This document shows, in pieces, positions 28,350 through 39,057 of a stretch of 64,000 nt of DNA (position 1 is the first letter of the stretch; each line of letters starts with the position of its first letter). The position numbers were made by a program, and so were the translations under genes. The notes beneath the pieces are model-generated. The model saw only the letters and a list, made by a program, of their open reading frames with translations, was not told the origin of the DNA and did no database searches. Where the stretch lies: NCBI RefSeq assembly GCF_037893015.1, contig NC_133660.1, positions 283,953,534-284,017,533 on the forward strand, given 5' to 3'. Source of the DNA: Macrotis lagotis (Eukaryota > Chordata > Mammalia > Peramelemorphia > Peramelidae).

Positions 28350-28705
28350 ATCTGTTGTCAAGGCCTGTCATTTTCACCTTTGGAACTCCTCTCAGATATG
28401 CCCCCTTCTCCCCCTCTGACCCTGCCCACACTCTGAGGCAGACCCTCTTCATCTCATGCCAGGACTATTGCAATAGTTACTGGGGGGGGGGGTCTACCTG
28501 CCTCAAGTCTCTCCCCATCCAATCCATCCTCCACCATCAATGATTTTGGTCAAGTGATTTTCCTTAAAGCACAGTTCTGATCATGTCACCCCCTTCCCAT
28601 GTCACTCCAGTGGCTCCCTGAGGCTTCCTCTAAGGTCAAATACAAAATCTCTTTTGCTATTTCAAAGGTCTTCATCACCAAGTCCCTTTCTACCTCACCT
28701 TGATA
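28350..28705 (+). repeat. L2-like LINE fragment
   Basis: CAGGACTATTGCAATAGTTA, TTCTGATCATGTCACCCCC and CAGTGGCTCCCTGAGGCTTC are in L2 order on the + strand. Confidence 0.6.
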
Positions 28706-29474
28706 AGGAGCAGGGCCACCTCTTTATGTGAGATAGGGGTAGAGGAGATAGTGGTCAAAGGAGTATGAGTGATATGAGGAAGAGGGGAGAATGGAGAATG
28801 GCAAATGGCCTTGATTTATTTTGTAAAATATGAGCCAGGAAAGCAGGAGGGGAAGCCATGGGAAGTTTGAGAAAAGATGAAAAATAGGGTGTGGGAGAGT
28901 GAGTTGAGGCAAAGTGAGTTTACCATGCAGCAGTGAGGGCCCAAAAGTGGACATCACAATGGTTGCATGACTTTCTCCACGTTTACTCAGTAGAGTCTGT
29001 AAACAGCTTTGCACATCCTAAAGAACAATATGTAAATATGAGCCATGCTGGATTGTCTTTGTGGGGTTGGGGGGGGGGAGGTTCAAGCTCTAGAACTGAA
29101 AGGAGCCTAAAAAGTCCTCCAAGCCTCCCCCCCCCTCATTTTACACATCAGGAAACTGAAGCCTGGGGACATTAAGTGACAACCAGATGAACCCAGTCCT
29201 CTGCCTCTAAATTTGCTATTTCTTCCCTTGTGCCATGCTGTCTGTTTCTCCAAGGACTATGTCCACCTTCTGAGGAACAGCCTAATCAGTCTAGAGAGGC
29301 TTGTTCTCAATCACAATGCTGCCCATTGCAACTCATGAAACAAGAAAAAGGCAAAATGGTCTTCAGTCCTGGATGCCCCCTTTCACCTCTGTGGTGATGG
29401 TGGGCTTGATGCAAAAGGGGACACAGGGGTTGCTAAGAACAGAATATGGAAAGGTTTTTCTTGTTTGTCTGGTG

Positions 29475-29587
29475 AGGAAATGGGAGGTCTAGGGTCACGT
29501 GGTTACTTAGTGACATATATCTCAGGATGAATTCAAACTCAGGGCCTTCTGACTCCAGGAATGGTACTCTATCCCCCGTAGCACCTA
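29475..29587 (-). repeat. Old WSINE/MIR-type SINE fragment
   Basis: AAACTCAGGGCCTTCTGACT and a degenerate head (TCTATCCCCCGTAGCACC) are visible. The fragment is strongly diverged. Confidence 0.45.
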
Positions 29588-29689
29588 CTGATCCAGAATA
29601 TGAAAATGTTACTTAGCTGAGGATGCTCAGAATGTGACATCTTTGTCAACTGTGGACACACCTCTAGAGGACATGAATACTTATCAGTC

Positions 29690-29935
29690 TTGGCAATGGT
29701 ATCCCATTCATCACCAAGTTTCATAATCTCAGAGTTGATAGAGACACCAGTGGCCATCGAGTCCAAGTTATAATCTGAATCTAGGAATCCTCATTATAAC
29801 ATGCCCAACAGGTGGTTGTTTAACTTCTTCTTGAAGACGTCCAGGGAGGAAGAGCCTACTCCTTCCAGAGGCAGCCTTTCCACTTTTGATTGGTTTTCCT
29901 GTCTTAGGTCTAAATCTGCCTTCACAAGGGACAGA
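29690..29935. repeat. CR1/L3-type or MIR3-type remnant
   Basis: ACAGGTGGTTGTTTAACTTC, CTTCTTGAAGACGTCCAGGG and GAGGCAGCCTTTCC resemble the reverse complement of the widespread CR1/L3 3' region. Orientation and family are uncertain. Confidence 0.4.
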
Positions 29936-30149
29936 GTGAAAGGAGAAAGACAAAAGAATTAACGGGGGAGGGGGGGAGGAAGAGGACAGAGAGAAAAATA
30001 ATTAACAATCATAATTGTGAAAAAAATTGTAGCAAGTTTCTCTTGTTTAATCTTTATTTTTTATTAATTTATTTATTTTCCAATTACATATACCATTTTC
30101 AACATTATTTTTGTAAAGTTTCTCCCTCCCACTGTTTCCTCCCTCTGGT

Positions 30150-30990
30150 TTCTATAATAAAGGCCTCATTTCTCAAATATATAATAGAGAATGGAATCAA
30201 ATTTATAAAAATAAAAACTATTCCCCAAACTGAAAAATGATCAAAAGATATGAACAGTGTTGAGATGAATCAAAACTATCCATAGTCACATGAAAAAAAT
30301 ACTTCAACAGGGGTAGCTAGGTGGTGCAGTGGATAGAGCAGTGGCATTGGAGTCAGGAGGACCCAGGTTCAAGTCCAGCCTCAGATGCTTCATAATTATC
30401 TAGCTGTGTGGCTTTAGACAAGTCACTTAACCCCACTGCTTTGCAAAATAAAGGAAAAAAAAAAGAAAAAAATGCTCTAAATCATGATTTATTGGAGAAA
30501 GGCAAACAATTCTAAGGTGCTTCCTCCCACCTATTAGATTAGTTAATATTACAGAAAAGGAAAATGACAAATGTTGTAGGGGATGTGGAAAAATGGAAAC
30601 ACTTATGCACTTAGTGGAGTGGCAATCTGATTCAACCATTAGGTAGAGTCATTTGGAACTGAACCCAAAGGGCTATAAAACCATGTACACTTATCAATAC
30701 CACTATGAAATCTATATCTCAAAAGAGACAAAAAAAAAGTAAAAAGGAAAAGGAGCTATAGCAGCTCTTTTCAGGTGGCAAAGAATTGGAAATTGAGCGG
30801 ATGCCCATTAATTGGGGATCAGTTGACCAAGATATGGCATATGATTGTGATGGAATATTGTTGTACTATATATGATGTGCAAGATATTCTCAGGAAAACC
30901 TGGAAAGATTTATATGAGCTGAAGCAAAGTGAAATGAATAGAACCAGGACAACACTGTAATATAGTACAGCAATATTGTAGGAGGTGGTT
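30150..30990 (+). repeat. L1 3' fragment interrupted by a SINE
   Basis: Two halves, 30150-30309 and about 30465-30990, follow the 3' end of marsupial L1: AATGATCAAAAGATATGAAC, GGATGTGGAAAAATGGAAAC, AAAGGGCTATAAAACCATGT, AGCGGATGCCCATTAATTGG and GAAATGAATAGAACCAGGAC. The break between them is a WSINE1-like insertion. The L1 copy is 5'-truncated and not coding. Confidence 0.7.
30310..30464 (+). repeat. WSINE1-like SINE inserted in L1
   Basis: It runs from GGGGTAGCTAGGTGGTGCAG to an A-rich tail. Flanking GAAAAAAATACTTCAA (before) and GAAAAAAATGCTCTAA (after) look like an aged target-site duplication of about 15 bp. Confidence 0.88.
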
Positions 30991-31340
30991 GTTTGTCCTT
31001 CAATCTCAAAGTGATAAGGGAAGTGATGCCAAGTCCCCAGTCTCACTTTCTCCTCTAGAGCCATCCCCAGTGTCTCTCTTACCTAGCCTTACTTACTGAA
31101 TGGACCTTGCTTCAGGTGACCTGGGAAAGAGCTAGCTTTAAGAGGCCAAGATCTCTACTCCATCCAGGGCCAGCTCCAGTTGTCCTGATCCATCTCTGGC
31201 CACTGGACCCTGATGGCTCTGGAGGAAAAAGTGAGACTGGGGACTTAGCACAGCCCTCCCCCACCTCCCAATCTAATTCACATACTTGTCTTGGCATCAC
31301 CTCCCTGATGTCATGGTTTTCTTTGAGAATAAAGCATTGT
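30985..31340. repeat. Inverted pair of an unnamed marsupial repeat
   Basis: The segment at 30985-31068 (+) and the reverse complement of about 31070-31340 share AGTGATGCCAAG versus GTGATGCCAAG, and CAGTCTCACTTTCTCC versus CAGTCTCACTTTTTCC. The left copy is shorter, lacking a middle part. I recall similar text as a common marsupial repeat but do not name the family. Confidence 0.5.
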
Positions 31341-31629
31341 GCTGTGAATAACTTCACTATTCTTAGCTACGCTGATGCAAGACAACTCCGAAGGACTCAT
31401 GATGAAAAAGACATGGATTTAAGGCCCTTACTGGACACCTCCCACCTGACCAATGATCTTTCTTAAATTGTTGCTCCAGATGGGTTCTGACCAGGCTGAG
31501 AGAATTCATCACCTCCTTTCTGCTGGGAGGACAACTCCCTCTCTTTTACCATAGCCACAGGACACCCTGACTTTCTTGAGGACCCATGAGTCACCCTGAC
31601 TTGGATGTGGAGCCAAACCTGGCCTCAAC

Positions 31630-31720
31630 CTCTCTGGGTGTGGATGAAAGAGGAAGACAGGCCCTCAAGGAGTTTACTATCTAATCGGGAAGAAGACACA
31701 TCAAAAGCTGCTGACCAGGG
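31630..31720 (+). repeat. Old interspersed repeat of uncertain family
   Basis: GACAGGCCCTCAAGGAGTTT and ACTATCTAATCGGGAAGAAG match the same unnamed family as the copies in MAP4K2 intron 16 and PYGM intron 5. Confidence 0.45.
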
Positions 31721-32054
31721 CCTGGGTCAGGCTGCTAGGCAAAGGAGACATGGAGGATGAAAAACTGCAGCAGGGGAGTAGAGAGCTGAATTCATCTGGC
31801 AGAATGCTGAGTTTCTGTGGTCTGAAGGCCTTACCCCACTCTTTCCCAAACTGCCCCCCAATGCCTCTCTACTGTGTATGATGTGTGACTACTGGGGAGC
31901 CCTCCAAAGGCCCCAGAATTTACAGTCCTGCAGAAGAGAAGTCTCACAAGTGCTGAACCCAATTAAGCTGGTGGCAGAGAATGAATGAGTGAATGAATGC
32001 ATGAGCCAGGAGTTTTTAACCTAGAGTTTGTGAACTTTTATTTTTAAATAGTTT

Positions 32055-32220
32055 AACAACTGTTGTTCAGTTGTGTCTGACTCTCCATGATCTCTTTGGA
32101 GTTTTCTTGATGGAGATACTAGAGGAATTTGTCATTTCCTTCTCCACTGCATTTTACAGATGAGGCAACTGAGGCAAACAGGGTGAAGTGATGTGCCTGG
32201 GTCACACAGCTAGTCTGAGG
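32055..32220 (-). repeat. MAR1-like SINE fragment
   Basis: GTTGTTCAGTTGTGTCTGAC, then GTCATTTCCTTCTCCACTGC and ACAGATGAGGCAACTGAGGC. This is a minus-strand copy lacking the far end. Confidence 0.7.
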
Positions 32221-33069
32221 GCTAAGCAGCACAAATAGACTCCCTCTCCCATATGACAGCCCTCCCTAGTCTTGAAGCTGGCAAGACCCATCTGAATCAT
32301 ATCATATTAATTCAGGGCAATCATCAATGCTAATTGGTTAATGTTTCCACTAACCTGAGCAGTTAAGTCTAGGGGTGTCGCAATATGGTAAAATCTAATA
32401 AAGAGAGCATGGCTCTGGGACCAGAGTTGAGGTGCTAGGTTTGAGGAGGAGAAGGAGGCTGAAGCAGGAAGATGGAAGCCCTGGGGCTGTGAGACCTGGG
32501 GTGAACTATTGAATCCTTCTGAGCTTAGTCCAGATACCAGGCCTGGAGGTCAGGTCCCTGCCATGGTTCCCTTGGGGTGGGCCTTTGAACCAAGTAAACA
32601 ATGGTGGTGGTGGTAGTTGGGGTTAAGACTCTGGGCAATTCTTAATTCTTTAAAATTATTTATTCCAACTGCCTTAATCATGACATTTTCATCAATGAAA
32701 GAAGGTTGGTACATTTTCACAACTCCTGGACCAAACTTGGTCATCATAACTAATGTATTTGGCCTCTTTTGAGAAGACCTAGAGGCTGTTTTCTTTCAAC
32801 ATCAATAACCCGATAAGGCTGGCTTCCCTTGCCAGCCCCTATCCTAGGTGTTGTGAAGGTCAAGATAACTTCTTGGGGTAGATGAGTAAAAGGAAGGAAA
32901 GAGGGAAAATGTCATTGTGACAAAGCACATTGGTGCTCTCAGGAATGAGAACAGAGAAGAGAGAACTTTGTCAGGACTGCTTTGGCTGGGGTATCTTAGG
33001 CATCAACTCGGCAGCTGGAGCCCCAGTGGATAAGGTCATGGAGCCACAGAGAATGGCTTGGACAAAGAC

Positions 33070-33310
33070 AGGAATTGTGGGCTCATCACATGTGCAGATG
33101 ACACCAAGCCAACACCCTGATGATAGGATCCAAAGGACCTGGGCAGGCTCAATGAAAGATGAAATACGAAACACGGGAAAGCTAAATGTGTCATTTAAAC
33201 TTGGGCACTAAATGTCACTTTTACAGCACAGAGAAGGGAGAAATGGTTGCGACATCAGGAGCAGCCATCCAAATAAAGGCTTAAGGCCAAAAAATAAGGG
33301 CAAATAAAAA
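33070..33310 (+). repeat. CR1/L3-like LINE fragment
   Basis: GTGCAGATGACACCAAGCC, then GATAGGATCCAAAGGACCTG and TTAAACTTGGGCAC, is the typical order of a CR1/L3 reverse-transcriptase remnant. A second piece, 33985-34130 (TTGTCTTCAAATATCTGAAG), is probably the same or a related element further 3'. Confidence 0.6.
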
Positions 33311-33324
33311 GCTAGCACCATCTC

Positions 33325-33495
33325 TTTTTGTTGTTTATTGTCTGACTCTTCTTGGCAAAGATCCTGGAGGGTTTGTCATGTTCTTCTCTAGTGCATGAGG
33401 AAACTGAGGCAAACAGGGTCACAAAACTAGTAAGAGTCTGAGGCTGGATTTGAATTCAGAGCTTGTGTTCTTGGAGCACAGATGTTGAGCTATTT
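33325..33495 (-). repeat. MAR1-like SINE fragment
   Basis: GTTGTTTATTGTCTGACTCT, GGGTTTGTCATGTTCTTCTC and GCATGAGGAAACTGAGGCAA are in minus-strand order. Confidence 0.6.
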
Positions 33496-33499
33496 TCAC

Positions 33500-33640
33500 C
33501 ACTGGACATGAGCACCATAAGCCATTTGAAACCATCATAGACCATCACAAGATTCTGCAGAATTAAATCCACTATGACCTCTCCTTGAGGTACTATGGCT
33601 GATTTTAAATTTAAGCTTATCTACCTGGTTCTAGGTGCCA
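33500..33640 (+). repeat. Unnamed repeat, copy A
   Basis: ACTGGACATGAGCACCATAA, GCCATTTGAAACCATCATAG and AAGATTCTGCAGAATTAAAT recur at 34940-35065 with scattered changes. Both copies are on the + strand. Confidence 0.6.
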
Positions 33641-33718
33641 CTTTTCAGAAATACTGATAAACCTAAGAGTATCTACTAACTGGCAACCAGATGCAGGTCC
33701 TTGAGATCCTGCCAGAGG

Positions 33719-33960
33719 AGGGACATCTAGGTGGCACAGTGGATAGCAGACTGGGCTGGGAAGCAGAAAGACACGAGTTCAAATCTAGCTTCAGATATTT
33801 ATTGGCTGTGAGCCTCTTGGAAAGGCAACTTGTTTGCCTCAGTTTCTTCATCTGTTACATGGGGATAATAAAAGCATTAGGCTTGTGGTGAAGATCAAAT
33901 ATTTGCAAAGTGCTTTGTGTAGTGCACTGCATACAGTAGGGGCTATATAAATGATTACTA
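33719..33960 (+). repeat. tRNA-derived SINE with MIR-like tail
   Basis: The head AGGTGGCACAGTGGATAGCA, B-box-like GAGTTCAAATC, TGCCTCAGTTTCTTCATCTG and tail AATATTTGCAAAGTGCTTTG are all present. The copy is near complete. Confidence 0.75.
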
Positions 33961-34939
33961 ACCTCGTCTTTAACAAAATTAACCATATCTGGAGGAACCG
34001 GGGAACTTTGACCTGGAGAACACTCATGGAAGATCTGTTATAGTTGTCTTCAAATATCTGAAGGGCTGTCTCATAGAAGAGAGCTTCGATCTATACTCCA
34101 GAAAGTATAATCAAGAGATTTGTCTTATTTAAAGAGACTCTCTTTGAGTTAGGTGTGCAGAAGCATCTCCCTCTGTGTCTGGGTTAGACCCTCCCACTGA
34201 ATGGGGGGGAAATGGGAACCTCACAGACTGAGCAGACCCTCTTGCCAGTGCCCTGAGGTGTGTGTAGCACTTGGGGGACCCCAAGGATCGAAGTCTCTGA
34301 GTCTCTTCCCCAAAGGGGTCCTGCTCCCCAAAGGTACAGTCTTTAGTGGGTCTAGCTTGCACTCATGTGACTGGTTCAGTTTCTCTAACGACATGGTCAA
34401 TGAGACTGGGGGACACAGAAAGCACTGCTGCTTTCTGACTGCAAGGGGCAATGGGTCTAAAAGAAGTTGTTGGAAGGCTTCTTCTGACATAGACCCCAGA
34501 AGTATGTCTAGTCCAGTGGTCCCCATGCTAAAAAGGCTCGTAAGCAGAAAAAAAGGCCCACTTAACATTACAAATAGATTTTTTTTCTGTGACAACCAGC
34601 ATGTGCATGTTTGAAACAAGACTTGGTTTCTGCCGTGACCTAGAAGAATTGGCATGACCAACACACAAGGATTTTTGGTGTTTGAGCAGTAGCTACCACA
34701 AACCTTGATGTCTGCTGAAGAGTTTTTGCAGTTTCTCCACCTGCCATCAGATAGTTCTCCAGCCACCCCGAGGATTTAACATTCTCATGTCAATCGACTC
34801 CCAAGGGCTAGCTGGAAGCTGGAAGCAGGCTCCAGGCTCCAGACTCCCTGGCCTGCCTCCCTCCCTCCCCCTCCATCACGTGCCCACAATACTGGCAGGG
34901 GAGGTCTGTTCTTGGAACACAAATGGCAAGTGTTTCCAA

Positions 34940-35065
34940 ACCTGGACATGAGCATCATGAGCCATTTGAAACCATCAAGGACCATCTCAAGATTCTGCAG
35001 AAACAAATCTTCTAAGACCTCTCCTGGAAGCTCTAAGGCTGAGTTGAAACCTATCTTTCTGCTTA
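34940..35065 (+). repeat. Unnamed repeat, copy B
   Basis: CCTGGACATGAGCATCATGA, GCCATTTGAAACCATCAAGG and AAGATTCTGCAGAAACAAAT parallel copy A, roughly four of five bases agreeing over about 120 positions by eye. Confidence 0.6.
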
Positions 35066-35074
35066 TGGTCTTCT

Positions 35075-36050
35075 AGTCTCTATTGGATATTTAATTGAAC
35101 TGGTCAGCAACATGGACAATGTGAGAGTGTAACTGGTGTGGAAAAGAGAGAGGCCCATTTGGAGAGAGCCTTCCCTTTCAAAGATTAGTCTGTATAAAAA
35201 CATTGTTGGAGAACTGTACATTTATCATTTAATACAGCACTTGGGATAAGCCAGTAGACACATAAATATTTTATATACTAACTAGCTCTTCATTTTCACT
35301 GATTGTTCAGGTGGCTAAAAATAAAATAAAATGAATTTCTGTCTTTCAGGAGAACACGTAACAAATTCTGCTATTTCCCACCTCCTGTTTGTGTATGCAA
35401 GTATTTTTTTTTATATTATTCTTAACCTTTTAAACTGAAACAGAAATTGGCTTGATTCAAGACTGTTTATTTGGTGTTATTCAGGTGTTAGAAGCTTTTG
35501 TTCAAATAAAGTCCAGCGTCAAAATTAACTTTACATAGGATTGTTACATTATATTAAGCATCTTCCAAGTTGCATTTCAGTAAGCATGCTTTGCATTGTT
35601 AACAACATTTGTTAAAGTTTATATGTAGTCTTGCAAATCTTAACATGAGGTCTTGCTGAGTTAGGTCTTTAGTTCCTGCAGAATGGCCTACATAAAGCAT
35701 TCATAATTATTTTGTAGTTTTATATTTATAATTTTCCAACCAATCCTAATACATCTTGTCATCTGATTTCATCCAGCAGCTGGGAGCACTTGATTACACA
35801 CACCTAGTTCATACTCTGATTGATTAAATGATTCAATCGAGGTATCTTAAGGATTGATCACACGTAGTTTAAATGTTTGCTACTAGAACTCAATCAAGGT
35901 GGCATTCTCCTCCATAACAATATTGTGTCAAACATCTTGTCATATTTGTATGGATGGGGGGGGGGTGGAGGAGAATGAAAGACCTTCCTCCTCCTCCTCC
36001 TCCTCTCTTCCCTTCTTCCTTTTGCCATCCTCAGCAAATCTATTAGAGTA
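35075..36050. other. AT-rich, SINE-free stretch, unassigned
   Basis: Nearly 1 kb of AT-rich sequence has no repeat I recognise and no open frame of note. It ends near a CTC-rich run (CTTCCTCCTCCTCCTCCTCC, about 35984-36003). It could be an old element or conserved non-coding DNA. Confidence 0.4.
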
Positions 36051-36129
36051 CATTCCTAGTCTTGCAGTTGGCTAGCTTGGGTGACTTGGGCAAGTTCAGC
36101 ATCATCCTTTTTAAATTCCTTCCCCAGTG

Positions 36130-36510
36130 ACTTTGCTAAAATGCAGGTCTGTTCAATGCCTCCTGCTCCATAAACTGCTGTGGGTCCCTCTTGTCTCTAG
36201 AATCAAATAGAAACTTTCCCCAATTTGTTTCCTGGACCTTTCTGCTATAACCTAATACTGTTCCTTGTATTGTCCTCTCCACTTCCCATCTGTGCAATGG
36301 TTGTGCCTGTAATGCTCCTTTCTGGGTTTCCTGACTTTCTTCAAGATTCTGACCCAGCATTGTCTGGGGAGGCAGCCTTTCCTGGACTCTGCAGTTTCTA
36401 GGGACACCCCTTTAGAAGAGACCTTACTCCTTTTGCCTATACTCTATTGTACATATTGGCTGGCTCCCCTTTAGAAGATAAGTTCCTTGAGGGCAGGGGT
36501 TATTTCATTG
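36130..36510 (+). repeat. L2-like LINE 3' fragment
   Basis: The run from CAGGTCTGTTCAATGCCTCC to AAGTTCCTTGAGGGCAGGGG follows the L2 3' end. A short (CCA)n run follows at about 36535-36558. Confidence 0.5.
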
Positions 36511-37264
36511 GATTTTGGTTCTTCAAGTCACCACTACCACCACCACCACCACCACCACAATAATTAGGTTTCCTCCATCTACTTGGAGGTATGCAAAGGA
36601 TTTCCCTGTGTGATTTTGGTTAATTGGCAATTAGGTGCTCGCTAAGTATTAAAGTGGGGTGTCCCTGGGCCCTGGGGAGACAACTAAGAAAGTCTATAAG
36701 AAGGGAGATGGAACTAGGTGAGAGACAGTGAGCTGGACCAGAGTTCACTGGCCTCCTTTCCAGGAGACCAAGTGAGAGTAGCACTTAGGGAAAGCAATTA
36801 GCTTTTGGTAGGCCTGGGGCCAATAAAAGGGCCCTTAAGGTCCCCAGGGTTCTCTCCTCTCTAGCTTTGGGGAGGGGTTTATTTTAGAAGAAAAGTTCTA
36901 ATTGCTCTGAGCCCTTGGGAAAATTGTCACACCTGGCAGAGACTGGGCTCATTTCTTTGTAACTTTTGGCATCTGTGGTTGAGGCAAAATCCAACTTACT
37001 GTAAACATTTGGATAACAAAACTTGGATCCTGTTGGGAGGTTTGAGGACTGACTGGCATGGAAGAATGGGGAATCTGGGATTCTTGGGATTTCCTAGGCC
37101 TCCCCTGGCTCTGAGCTCTGAAGTCCAGACCTTCTGCATTTCCGCCTTGGTGTTATCTCTGCCCCCAGCTTGGGCTGGGCCAACCGAAGTCAACACTCAT
37201 TCCAAGGGTCCATTCAGTCTTCCAAGTTCTCACCTAGTTAAAGTGATTAAGTCCTAAGCACCAG

Positions 37265-37450
37265 ACTGGTCCAAGGGCTGGGGGGTACAAAGAGAGGCCA
37301 AAGGCAGCCCCTGACCTCAAGGAGTGGGCAGGGGGCAGGCCAACACAATGTATGAAGGAGCTCTAGAGCGGAGATGGTCCTCTAACCGAGGGGGTGGGGG
37401 AAGGCTTTCTGGAGGAAGTCTGCGAGAAGCCAGGAGCCGAGGTTTTTGGA
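37265..37450 (+). repeat. Old interspersed repeat of uncertain family
   Basis: GGGGGGTACAAAGAGAGGCC, CCCCTGACCTCAAGGAGTGG and GGAAGGCTTTCTGGAGGAAG belong to the unnamed family seen elsewhere in the window. Confidence 0.45.
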
Positions 37451-37769
37451 ACAGCCTGCAGAAGTGGGAGCCAAAGGCAAAGAGGGTGGGAGGGTCCCGG
37501 GGCGCCAGGTCACCCTGGGCAAGTCCCTCCCTCGTCTGCCTCGGTCTCCCCATCTGCAAATTGGTTTGGAGAAGGATCCAAGCCAAGAAAACCTAAATGA
37601 GGACAAGGGGAGGCGTCGGGGCAAAGGGCCCGAAGGCCGGGGCTCACGGGGGGCCTTGGGAGAGGAGAGGGCTGGGGGTGACCGCCGGGGGTGGGGGGCC
37701 CTGGCTGGGAGCGGGCGAGAAAGGCACCTCTGGGCCTCAGTTTCCCCACATGGCCGAGGAGGACCCCCC

Positions 37770-38564
37770 GAGATCACGTGGTAACGCACTACGTCAAGGC
37801 CAGCACCCCCCCCCCCGCAACCCGAGCCGTCCCAGCTCCCCGGCCAGAGGCTCCGCGCGCATGCGCGGCCGCCGGCCCCCGCGGGCCGCCCCACCCCCCG
37901 CCTCCGAGGCCGTGACCTCTTCTCCAATCAGCGGGGAAACTGCTCCCCCCCCCCCGGAGCCGCGGGGCGGGGGCGGGGCCTCCCGGCGAGAACCCGGCGC
38001 GGCCAATCCCGGGCCGCCTCCGCGGGCTCGCGGCCCCCGGCCCGGGCTCGGCCAATGAGGCGCGCCGCGGCCCCTTGACGTCACAGTCCGCCTCCATCCC
38101 CCACCCGCAGCCAGGTAGCCTAGAAGTCCGTCCGCGCAGTAACAAATGGAGAGCGCGCCGCGCCCCCTCCCGCCCCCGCCGCCATTTCCTCTCTCCTCCT
38201 AACGGCCCGGGCCAATCCCGGCTCACCCAGCGCCCGGCCGCGGCTCCGCCAATCGCGGCGCCCCCGGCCCCGCCCCGCCCCGGCCCTCCCCCAATCGGCG
38301 GCGGGCGGCCCGGCCGCGGGCCCGCCCCCCGGCGCGGCGCCCCCTCCCCCCTCTTTGTGCGTCTCGCGCCGCCCGCCCGCCGTCGTCGCCGCCGCCGCGC
38401 CCGCCGCGTGAGAGGAAGGAGCTCGCGCTCGCTCGCTCCGCGCCGCGCCGCGGTCCGGTCCGCTCGGAGGAGGCCCGCCGCCCGCGCCGCGGCCCCCGCG
38501 GAGCCCCGCCGAGCCCCAGCCGCCGCCCCAGCCGCCGCCGCCGGCGCCGGTCCCCGGGGGCGCC
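37770..38564 (+). promoter_or_regulatory. SF1: SF1 CpG-island promoter and 5' UTR
   Basis: Dense CpG sequence upstream of the SF1 ATG. Six CCAAT boxes are present at 37924, 38003, 38052, 38212, 38249 and 38291, with a perfect cAMP-response element TGACGTCA at 38076-38083, CACGTG at about 37776, and a GCCGCCATTTCC motif near 38178 (YY1/ETS-like). There is no TATA box, which fits a housekeeping splicing factor. The start site is not visible. Confidence 0.75.
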
Positions 38565-39057
38565 ATGGCGACCGGAGCGAACGCCACGCCGCTGGGTAAG
38601 CTGCACCCGCCGGCCGCGGCCCCGCCCGGCCTCCCCCCGGGGCCCGGGCCCAAGCGGGCCTTCGAGCCGCCGCCGCCGCCCCCTCCGCCGCCGCCGCCGG
38701 GGGGGAGCGGGCCGGGGCCCGGGGCGGGGCTGCCGCTGGGGCCCGCGGGCCCGGGGCTGATGGCGGCGCCCCTGGCCGCGGCCTTCCCCTTCGCGGCGCT
38801 GCCGCCGCCGCCGCCGCCCCCGCCCCCGCCGCCGCCGCCGCCCTCGGCCGCCGGCGCCCCGGGCCCGAGCGCGGGGCCGCCGCCGCAGCCGCCCCCGCCG
38901 GGCCCCGCGTACCCGCAGCCGCAGCCGCCCCCTCCGCCGCCGCCTCCTCCGCCGCAGCCGCCCCAGCCGCCGCCGCTCTTCCAGCACGTGTCGCCGCCGC
39001 AGCCGCCGCCGCAGCCGCTCCAGGACCCGCAGCCGGGCCCGGCCGGCGGGGGAGGAG
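38565..39057 (+). CDS. SF1: SF1 alternative long first coding exon
   Basis: If the donor at 38596 is not used, the frame stays open from the same ATG for 164 codons and ends at a good donor (GGAGGAG/GTGAGT, 39057/39058) in the same phase. It joins exon 2 as ...[12 protein letters not shown]. The encoded segment is very Pro/Gly/Ala-rich with long proline runs. Human SF1 has an isoform with such an N-terminal extension, so both splice forms are probably real in marsupials. A (GA)n run follows the donor. Confidence 0.75.

Larger units (their letters stand above)
24930..37760. other. MAP4K2-SF1 intergenic region, repeat-rich
   Basis: No gene is recognised in about 13 kb. Open frames are short and unrelated to families I know. 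Much of the DNA is SINE, L1, L2 and CR1/L3-like remnants, listed separately. Stretches I cannot assign are 27000-27540, 34140-34930, 35075-36050 and 36560-37260. Confidence 0.6.
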
